Shown here: piece by piece, positions 1-6,400 of the stretch | Numbering within the stretch: the first letter of the stretch is position 1 | Layout of the letters: every line of letters starts with the position of its first letter | Assembly: GCA_016931085.1 (NCBI GenBank) | Contig: JAFGFO010000436.1 | Coordinates: 1-13,294 of the forward strand | Source of the DNA: Thermoflexales bacterium | GTDB taxonomy: Bacteria; Chloroflexota; Anaerolineae; Fen-1058 | Length of the DNA: 13,294 bases | Direction: 5' to 3' | The notes under the pieces: generated by a model | What the model saw: the letters and a program-made list of their open reading frames with translations, nothing else | Told to the model about the DNA's origin: nothing | Database searches by the model: none | Program-made: the position numbers and the translations under genes

Positions 1-79
1 CAGGTTTCCATACCTGCCGCAAGCTCGGCGGCTATAGAAAGCCGCCCTACAAAATGCTCTCTCCGACAAGCTCCTAGAT
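1..79. repeat. End of a MITE-like element, truncated by the window edge
   Basis: Bases 55-79 are identical over 25 positions to 10463-10487, the right arm and edge of the complete inverted-repeat element at 10388-10485. Both copies end in CTAG followed by AT. Bases 27-33 and 40-46 form a 7-bp stem with a 6-nt loop, so the interior carries a hairpin, but its sequence differs from that of the other copy. The left arm would lie outside the window. No transposase is visible. The identity is seen directly; calling it a non-autonomous mobile element is inference. Confidence 0.6.
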
Positions 80-97
80 GGTTTCAAATTCCACGTT

Positions 98-134
98 CAC
101 CTGCGCCTATCCCCAAGGGGGACAGGCGCAGGTG
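98..134. repeat. Long GC-rich hairpin
   Basis: An 11-bp perfect stem (98-108 with 124-134) continues, after one mismatch, into a second 5-bp stem (110-114 with 118-122). It lies just past the 3' end of the minus-strand membrane protein gene and could stop or protect that transcript. Neither side has a T-run, so it does not look like a classic intrinsic terminator. It may instead be another copy of a dispersed palindrome. Confidence 0.55.
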
Positions 135-187
135 TAAGGTTTCAGCTTAGTCTCTACAGTGTTATACGTAAAACCGGGCGACAAGTT

Positions 188-907
188 TCAGTCCGCGCTT
201 GCGCTGAGGGTTACCGGGCGGCCGAGCAGCCCCCAGGCCAGCAGCGCCAAGCCGGCCAGGATGAGCAGCCCAGGCCCGATCCAGCCCCACAGCCACCAGG
301 CCGGGAAAAAGGCCGACAGCGACACGAGGCCGAGCGAGCCGAGCGTGCCCAGGCCGGCCAGCCCACACAGGACAAAGCCGGCTATCCACAAACCCGCCGC
401 GTGCTGCTTGATGTTGACGGCCAGCAGGGCCACGCCGATCGCGAGCGGCTCGATCGTCCACAGCACGGCCCAGACTTGCCACCAGCCAGTGATGGCGCAG
501 AACTGGAACAGCAGCCCGTTGAGGCCGATGAGGATGGCCGGGACGAGCAGCCAGATCTGGCGCATGTAAGCGGCGGCGAACAGGAAGCCGGCCGCCACCG
601 CCAGGACTTCTTGCGGCCACAGCCAAGCCCAGGCGCCCCAGGCGTCAAAGACGCTGCAAAAAAGCAGGATGCAGCCTGTCACCAGCACCGGCATGCCGGG
701 AATGAAGAGCGCGCCCAAGGCCGGCTTGCCACGCACCAGCAGCGGCGGGGCGACGAGGGCACAGCCGGCGCCGACGACGAGCAGTGGCCACAGCCGCCAC
801 GGCCCCCAGCCCACCCCAAACAACAGCACGCTCATGTTGCACGCCAAGGCCAGGCTGCCCAGGCCGATCAGGGCGATGCTAGCTAAAATCTGAGATCGCT
901 TGTTCAC
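188..907 (-). CDS. Multi-spanning membrane protein of unknown function
   Basis: A 239-residue, strongly hydrophobic protein with about seven or eight likely membrane helices, joined by short loops rich in Trp, Gly and Pro. The N-terminus is short and positive (MNKRSQ), consistent with a cytoplasmic start and an uncleaved first helix. I see no catalytic motif, cofactor site or soluble domain, and I do not recognise the family; a small bacterial DUF-type integral membrane protein is the most that can be said. The start is a GTG at 905-907, chosen because an excellent Shine-Dalgarno (AGGAGG) lies 6 nt upstream. The gene is divergent from aroA and shares the 908-1221 spacer with it. The opposite strand is also open over parts of this region, but those frames encode Gln/Pro/Arg-rich nonsense typical of GC-rich shadows. 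Confidence 0.8.
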   Translation of the reverse strand: MNKRSQILASIALIGLGSLALACNMSVLLFGVGWGPWRLWPLLVVGAGCALVAPPLLVRGKPALGALFIPGMPVLVTGCILLFCSVFDAWGAWAWLWPQEVLAVAAGFLFAAAYMRQIWLLVPAILIGLNGLLFQFCAITGWWQVWAVLWTIEPLAIGVALLAVNIKQHAAGLWIAGFVLCGLAGLGTLGSLGLVSLSAFFPAWWLWGWIGPGLLILAGLALLAWGLLGRPVTLSASAD

Positions 908-913
908 GTTTTG

Positions 914-919
914 CCTCCT
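914..919 (-). promoter_or_regulatory. Strong Shine-Dalgarno for the GTG-started membrane gene
   Basis: On the minus strand this reads AGGAGG, separated by 6 nt from GTG (905-907). It fixes the start of the membrane protein gene. Directly upstream, 921-926 and 930-935 form a 6-bp inverted repeat with a 3-nt centre that could affect access to the site. Confidence 0.75.
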
Positions 920-929
920 AGATAAATAG

Positions 930-1014
930 TTTATCCACTAATCTGCGCGAATTTTCGCTGATTTTAGGCCCTTTTGGCCCCGTTGGTGTTGCTTAGCGTC
1001 AATTCGCGGATAAA
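930..1014. repeat. Imperfect inverted-repeat element in the divergent spacer
   Basis: The left part carries TTTATCC (930-936) and, further in, CGCGAATT (947-954). The right part carries their complements in mirrored order, AATTCGCG (1001-1008) overlapping GGATAAA (1008-1014). The centre has a smaller GGCC/GGCC inverted pair. This resembles a small MITE or REP-like palindrome more than a gene. I saw no second copy in this window, so mobility is unproven. Confidence 0.4.
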
Positions 1015-1059
1015 TTTGAGCCAAGGATACGATACCACATTCCCGCCCCGGCTGCCTAT

Positions 1060-1118
1060 TTGTTAGCTAACAAGCAGCTATCAGCTTTTGATCAAAAGTC
1101 TCACGTGCGTCGCACGTG
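1060..1118. promoter_or_regulatory. Cluster of three palindromes upstream of the aroA promoter
   Basis: Three dyads follow each other: a perfect 14-bp palindrome at 1060-1073 (TTGTTAGCTAACAA), a perfect 14-bp palindrome at 1085-1098 (CTTTTGATCAAAAG), and an 8-bp inverted repeat with a 1-nt centre at 1102-1118 (CACGTGCG-T-CGCACGTG). They lie 12 to 70 bases upstream of the predicted -35 box. Such an arrangement would suit dimeric regulators, but no known operator was recognised; they may also be decayed repeat elements. Confidence 0.4.
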
Positions 1119-1129
1119 GCAGGGGCATG

Positions 1130-1158
1130 TTGCGCCCAAGCGAGGGGTGTGTTATAGT
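1130..1158 (+). promoter_or_regulatory. Predicted sigma70 promoter for aroA
   Basis: TTGCGC (1130-1135), a 17-nt spacer and TATAGT (1153-1158), with TG one base upstream of the -10 box (extended -10). Transcription would start near 1165, about 57 nt before the aroA ATG. This is a prediction from consensus only. Confidence 0.5.
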
Positions 1159-1170
1159 GTATGGCGAAAT

Positions 1171-1199
1171 CTTGACCTTGAACCCGAAACCTTTAAACC
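1171..1199. repeat. Degenerate heptamer tract (TTGAACC type) in the aroA leader
   Basis: Three 7-nt units in register (CTTGACC, TTGAACC, CGAAACC) are followed by an 8-nt variant (TTTAAACC). The same unit family recurs after aroE at 3442-3476. The tract lies between the predicted promoter and the ribosome binding site (about 1210-1217, GAGGGGGA), so it is probably transcribed as the 5' leader of aroA. Confidence 0.55.
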
Positions 1200-1221
1200 T
1201 GCAACTCTTGAGGGGGATGCT

Positions 1222-2517
1222 ATGGATCAACTCACCGTTTACCCTGGCGGCGCGCTGCGCGGGCAGGCGCGCGTGCCGGGCGACAAGTCCATCTCGCACC
1301 GTGCGCTGCTGCTGGGAGCGCTGGCCGAGGGCGCCGGTCACGTCGAGGGCTTTTTACCCTCCGGCGACTGCCTGGCCAGCCTGGGCTGCCTGCGCCAGTT
1401 GGGTGTGCAGGTCGATCAGCACAGTGTAACGACGCTCACCGTCCACGGGCGCGGCTTGCGCGGCCTGCTGCCGCCGGCCGGGCCGCTGAACTGCGTCCGC
1501 TCCGGCACGACGATGCGCTTGCTGGCCGGCATCATGGCCGGCCAGTCCTTCGACAGCACCCTCACCGGCGAGGAGCAGTTGCTGCGCCGCCCGATGGGGC
1601 GCGTCGTCGAGCCGCTGGTGAGCATGGGGGCTGACATCACGGCCACGGATGGCCGCGCGCCGCTGGCGGTGCGCGGGCGCGCGCTGCAGGGCATTGATTA
1701 CGCTATGCCCGTCGCCAGCGCCCAGGTCAAGAGCGCGGTGCTGCTGGCCGGTCTGTACGCCAGCGGCCTCACCACCGTGCGCCAGCCCGGGCCGGCCCGC
1801 GACCACACCGAGCGGATGCTGGCCGCCATGGGGGCGGAGATCGAGCAGCGCGGGGCTGCCGTCACGCTGCACCCGCCGGCGCGGCTTGCGCCGCTCACGC
1901 TGACTGTGCCAGGTGACTTTTCTTCGGCGGCCTTCCCCCTGGTGGCGGCTGCCCTGCTGGCAGGCTCTGAGATTACTGTTTGCGGCATGGGAGTCAACCC
2001 TACTCGAACGGGCTTGTTGGACGTGCTGCGCGATATGGGCGTTGACATCACCGTGCAGGCCGAGCGCGAGCAGGGCAACGAGCCGGTGGCCGACCTGAGC
2101 GTGCGCGCCTCGACGCTGCACGGGGTGGAAATCGGCGGCGGCCTGGGAGTGCGCATGGTCGACGAGTTCCCCATATTGGCCGTGGCGGCTACCCAGGCGC
2201 AGGGCGCCACCGTCGTGCGCGACATGGCCGAGCTGCGCGTCAAAGAGACCGATCGCATCGCCACCGTCGTGGCTGAGCTGCAAGCCCTGGGCGCGGATAT
2301 CGAGCCGATGCCGGATGGCTTTGTCGTCAAAGGGCCCACCAGGCTGCGCGGCGGGCGCGTGAGCAGCCACGGCGACCATCGCCTGGCGATGGCGTGGACT
2401 GTGGCCGGGCTGCTGGCCGAGGGGCCGGTCGTGGTCGAGGGCGCGGCGTGCGCCGCCGACTCTTTCCCCGGCTTTGTCGACTTGATGCGCCAACTGGGAG
2501 CACGATTCGTCTCCTGA
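1222..2517 (+). CDS. aroA: 3-phosphoshikimate 1-carboxyvinyltransferase (EPSP synthase)
   Basis: Transfers enolpyruvate from PEP to shikimate 3-phosphate, the sixth step of the shikimate pathway, in the cytoplasm. The 431-residue product is of usual family length. Active-site motifs are in order: PGDKSISHR (K22, S23, R27), RSGTTMR (93-99), RRPMGRV, SAQVKSA, ARDHTERML, the catalytic aspartate in VDEFP (D314), VKETDR (K341 to R345) and HGDHRLA (383-389). RPMGRV, SAQVKSA and the DHTERML stretch resemble the class II branch more than the E. coli type; that is a judgement from memory. Arg93 sits where many family members have Asn before the SGT motif. The frame is open upstream to 1060, but ATG 1222 is preferred: it has a purine-rich ribosome site, matches family length, and the upstream part reads through promoter and repeat DNA. 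aroE follows after 33 bases. Confidence 0.96.
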   Translation: MDQLTVYPGGALRGQARVPGDKSISHRALLLGALAEGAGHVEGFLPSGDCLASLGCLRQLGVQVDQHSVTTLTVHGRGLRGLLPPAGPLNCVRSGTTMRLLAGIMAGQSFDSTLTGEEQLLRRPMGRVVEPLVSMGADITATDGRAPLAVRGRALQGIDYAMPVASAQVKSAVLLAGLYASGLTTVRQPGPARDHTERMLAAMGAEIEQRGAAVTLHPPARLAPLTLTVPGDFSSAAFPLVAAALLAGSEITVCGMGVNPTRTGLLDVLRDMGVDITVQAEREQGNEPVADLSVRASTLHGVEIGGGLGVRMVDEFPILAVAATQAQGATVVRDMAELRVKETDRIATVVAELQALGADIEPMPDGFVVKGPTRLRGGRVSSHGDHRLAMAWTVAGLLAEGPVVVEGAACAADSFPGFVDLMRQLGARFVS

Positions 2518-2550
2518 TCTTAACCTCAGCCTTAACCCTAACTTTAGCCT

Positions 2551-3459
2551 ATGATTAACGCTCACACCCAACTGGTTGGTTTGCTGGGCTGGCCGGTGGC
2601 GCACAGCCTCTCGCCGGCGATGCACAACGCCGCCTTCGATGCCCTGGGCCTCAACTGGCGCTACGTGCCGCTGCCGGTACATCCCAGCCGCGTCGAGGAG
2701 GCCGTGCGCGGGCTGGCGGCGTTGGGCTTTCGCGGTGCCAACGTCACCGTGCCGCACAAGCAGGCCGTCATCCCCGCCCTCGACAGCCTGGATGTCACGG
2801 CCCAGGTATTGGGAGCGGTGAACACGCTGCTCGTCGAGCGCCAGGCGGACGGCTCGACGGCGATTCGTGGCTACAACACCGACGCGCCGGGCTTTGCCGG
2901 CGCGCTGCGGGTAGGCGGCTTTGAGCCGGGGGGGGGACAGGACTGCCTGGTGGTTGGCGCCGGTGGGGCGGCGCGAGCGGTAGTGTTGGGGTTACTGCAA
3001 TCCGGCCTGGCAAAAATCGTTGTTCTCAACCGCACGTTGGAGCGTGCCCAGGCACTCGTGGCGCACCTGGGATGGGCCAATCTCGCCTATCCCCCGCGCT
3101 TGAGCGTCTTGCCGTTGACGCAGGACGCCTTGGTGGAATCGGCCCGGGCGGCCGGCCTGCTGGTCAACGCGACCCAGGTGGGCATGTGGCCGCACGTCGA
3201 CGCCTCCATCTGGCCCGAGGCTGTGCCGCTGCCGGCTCACTTGAGCGTGTACGACCTGGTGTACAACCCGCTCGAAACGCGCTTGCTGCGTCAGGCGCGC
3301 GCCGCGGGCGCCAACGCCATCGACGGCCTGGGAATGTTGGTGGGGCAGGGGGCCGTCGCCTTCGAGATGTGGACCGGCCAGGGCCCGGCCGAGCGGGTGG
3401 CGGCCTTGATGCGCGCCGCCTGCGAGCGGGCGTTGGCGACCTTAAACCTGAAATCTTGA
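2551..3459 (+). CDS. aroE: Shikimate dehydrogenase (NADP-dependent)
   Basis: Reduces 3-dehydroshikimate to shikimate. The 302-residue protein is slightly longer than the usual 270-290. Visible features: shikimate-binding SLSP near the N-terminus, NVTVPHK with catalytic K70, NTD with catalytic D111, the nucleotide-binding loop GAGGAA (136-141), the NRT motif (160-162) typical of NADP preference, a VNAT segment and a C-terminal DGLGMLVGQ motif. It lies 33 bases behind aroA. The gap (2518-2550) is a TAACC-rich, degenerate stretch without a clear ribosome site, so translation may rely on coupling. The last five sense codons (LNLKS) and the stop are made of the heptamer tract beginning at 3442, so the repeat has replaced or extended the natural C-terminus. 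A run of nine G (2928-2936) lies between the two catalytic domains. Confidence 0.96.
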   Translation: MINAHTQLVGLLGWPVAHSLSPAMHNAAFDALGLNWRYVPLPVHPSRVEEAVRGLAALGFRGANVTVPHKQAVIPALDSLDVTAQVLGAVNTLLVERQADGSTAIRGYNTDAPGFAGALRVGGFEPGGGQDCLVVGAGGAARAVVLGLLQSGLAKIVVLNRTLERAQALVAHLGWANLAYPPRLSVLPLTQDALVESARAAGLLVNATQVGMWPHVDASIWPEAVPLPAHLSVYDLVYNPLETRLLRQARAAGANAIDGLGMLVGQGAVAFEMWTGQGPAERVAALMRAACERALATLNLKS

Positions 3460-3476
3460 ACCTGTAACCTTAAACC
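3442..3476. repeat. Heptamer tract (TTRAACC type) spanning the end of aroE
   Basis: Five 7-nt units in perfect register: TTAAACC, TGAAATC, TTGAACC, TGTAACC, TTAAACC. The aroE stop (3457-3459) lies in the third unit, and the predicted TTG start of the next gene (3478) is one base past the tract. Related units occur in the aroA leader. Confidence 0.75.
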
Positions 3477-3477
3477 C

Positions 3478-6400
3478 TTGAGAGCCTACGTTCCCTTTTA
3501 CCTGGTGGTGAATTATGCCCTCTTTGCCACGGCGGCGGCCCTGGGTGTGCTGCAAGCGGCGGCCGTGGCGAGCGGCGACGACAGGCTGGCAGCCTTTGTG
3601 CCGCCGAGCCGGCCGCGCCTCGGCCTGGCCGTGGCCGCCGTCTGGACGGCGGGCGCGTATGCCGTGTTCTGGCTGTTCGCCCCCGAGCTGCTCACGCCCG
3701 GCCCCGCCGGCAGCGAGCTGACCGCCTTGTTCGGGCTGTCGACCTTGCTGGCGCTGGGCCTGGCCCGGCTGGCTGCTTTCATGCGGGTTTCGGATTTCAG
3801 GTTTCGCGTCTCACGCCTCACGCCTCACGTTTCACCTCTCACTTCTCATCTCTCATCTCTCGTGTCTCGCGTTTCGCGTTTCGCGTTTCGCGTTTCACGT
3901 TTTACGCCTCCTGTTTTACGTTTTATATCATCCCGCGCAGTCCCCGCCCCCCGAAGGGGGGAAGGGGGAGCTTGCCGAGGGACGTTTTACGTTTTATTCT
4001 TCCTCCTCATTGGCCTCTACGATTGGCCTCTCTTCCGCGCCCTCAACGGCCTGACCGGACGCTGGCCATGGCTGGACGGGGCGATCCAGTTCTGCATGAA
4101 CGATTATATCATCCCCACCGGGCTGGTGTTGACGCTGGTGGGCTTGTGGTTTGCCGCCCCTTCCCCGGCCGGGCGGCTGGCCGATCGCTCGACCGTGCTG
4201 CGCGCGCTGGCCGCCATGCTGTTGGCCAGCCTGGTCGTCAGCCTGGTCAACCGCGTCTACTTTCGCCCTCGCCCTTTCACCTATCACGAAGTGAACTTGC
4301 TTTTCTATCATCCCTCCGACTCGTCCTTCCCCAGCAACGCGGCCACCGTGGGCTTTTCGCTGGCGCTGGCGGTCTGGCTGCGGCGCAAGCGCTGGGGGGC
4401 GTGGATGTTGGCGTTGGCGGCCGCGCTTGGCCTGGCCCGCGTGTGCGGCGGGGTGCATTATCCGCTGGACGTATTGGCCGGGGCCAGCCTGGGCGGGCTG
4501 GCGGCCTGGACGCTCGACCGGGCCGGGTGGATGGAAAGGGCGGCAGCTTTCACGTTTCATATCATCCCGAGCTTGTCGAGGGAGGTTTCAGGTTTTAAGA
4601 AACCGAGTTTTTTGCCTTGCACCCCTCCGGAGGAGGGAAAAACTCGGTTTCTGGCTCGCTCTTCCTACTCCCTACTCCCTACTCCCTACTCCCTACTTCC
4701 TTCCCTCATCTGCCTGCTGGCGTTCGGGCTGCGCGTCTACCGCCTGGGCGCCCAGAGCTTGTGGTACGACGAAGCGCTGAGCGTGTGGCTGGCCTCCTTG
4801 CCGCCGGCTCAAACGATCGCCACGAGCGCCGTCACCGACCATCCCCCTTTGCACGCCTTGCTGCTGGGGGGGGGGATGGGCTGGGCTGGCCGCAGCGAGT
4901 TCGCCGTGCGCTTTCTCTCGACTTGCTTTGGCGTGCTGGCGGTGGCGTTGACGTACCGGGCGGGCCGCCACTGGTTGGGCAGGGGGGCCGGGCTGGCCGG
5001 CGCGCTGCTGCTGGCGCTGTCGCCGTTCGCCGTGTGGTACGCGCAAGAGACGAGGGGCTACAGCCTGCTGCTGGCGCTGACGGCTCTTCAAATTGCAAAT
5101 TGCAAATTGCACATGTCAATCAGGTCGTGGGTGCTTTTTGTGGCGGTGAGCGTGGCGGCCTTGTACACCCACTATTACGCCGCCTTTACCCTGCTCGCGT
5201 TGAACGTACTGTTTCTAATGGGTTTCAAGTTTCAGGTTTCACGTTTCGAACTGCTCGCCTGGCTGTCGTCGCAGCTCGCCATCCTGCTCGCTTTTCTTCC
5301 CTGGCTGCCGGCGGCCTGGGATCAGGCTGCGACCAATACCACCTATTTCCCCGGGCGGGTGGGGTGGCAGACGGTGGCTGGCGATACGCTGCGGGCGTTT
5401 ACCACCGGCAGCGTGGGCGATTTGCCCATTACCGCCTGGGCGATGGGGACTTTTGTCGCCTTGCTGGTTTTGGGTGTGCTGGCCGGCCGCGCCCGGCGCG
5501 AGAGGCGGGTGGCGGCGGCGATTCTGCTGCTCGTGCCGCTCGTTGCCATGGCCATCCTGGCCTGGAGCAAGCCCAAGTTTGCCCCCCGTTACGTGATCGC
5601 CGCGCTGCCGGCCTTTTTGCTGCTGGTGGGAGCGGGCCTGGACAGGCTGTACTGGGGCTGGCGGCGCCTCCCGCGCGCCTTGACGGCAGTTGCCTGGGGG
5701 GCGGCGTGGGCCGCCGTGCTGGCTGTGAGCGTCGTGGGGTTTAGGGAAAGCTGCCTGGCGCCGGCCAGCGCCAGGCCCGACGCGCGCGGCGTGGCGGATT
5801 ATATCGCGCGGCACGAGCGGGCGGGGGACATCGTCGTGCTGGTCGGCGGTTACCAGCAGCCGATCTTTGAGTACTATGCCCAGGTCCGCTCGCCGTTGGT
5901 GGGGCTGCCGCCAGGTCTTTTGCCGCCGGCTCAGCAGCCCCTCGACTATCGCGCCGCCGCGTGCTTGCAGGAGCGGACGGAGGGCTACGAGCGCGCCTGG
6001 CTGGTCTTGTGGCAGGCTGAGCTGGCTGACCCAACTGGCGTGGTGCTGGGGGAATTGCTGGGCCACGCCAGGCGGGTGGGCGTGGGGCAGGGTTTTCACG
6101 ACATGGCGCTGCTGCTGTTCGAGCTGGGGGGGCACGCCGCCTTTGGCGCCGGCCCGCAGCACCCACTCGAAGCGCGTTTTGCTCAAGCGATCCGCCTACG
6201 TGGCTATGACCTGGACGTGAGCCAGGTTGAGGCTGGCCAGGACGTTTCCTTGGCGCTGTATTGGCAGGCGGACGGCGCTGTGGATCACAATTATGTCGTG
6301 TTCGTGCACGTGCTGGGGCCAGACGGCGAGATGCTTGCACAGGCCGACCGCATCGCCGGGGCGGACAGTTTCCCCACCTCTTTGTGGCAAGCCGGCGCGC

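Noticed and set aside
98..134. Classic intrinsic terminator
   Set aside because: The stem is strong, but neither strand has a T-run after it.
159..886. Plus-strand frames opposite the minus-strand membrane protein
   Set aside because: They encode Gln/Ala/Pro-rich sequence with no domain, while the minus frame has coherent membrane helices and a strong ribosome site.
998..1003. TTGACG on the minus strand as -35 box of the membrane gene
   Set aside because: No -10 box lies at a suitable distance downstream on that strand.
1060..1221. N-terminal extension of AroA
   Set aside because: The frame is open, but this part covers palindromes, a promoter-like sequence and a heptamer tract, and would add 54 residues not found in the family.
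2518..2550. Regular heptamer tract between aroA and aroE
   Set aside because: The TAACC-like repeats are there, but their spacing (12 nt, then irregular) does not hold a 7-nt register.
1354..2757. Long minus-strand open frame opposite aroA
   Set aside because: Its product is His/Gln/Arg-rich without any motif, and the plus strand has a complete EPSP synthase; it is a GC-rich shadow frame.
3785..3924. CRISPR array
   Set aside because: Units are 7 nt in direct tandem with no spacers, and no cas genes are present.
5239..6186. Minus-strand open frame opposite the glycosyltransferase gene
   Set aside because: Low-complexity Gln/Pro/Arg/His composition and no start context; the plus-strand frame has recognisable motifs throughout.
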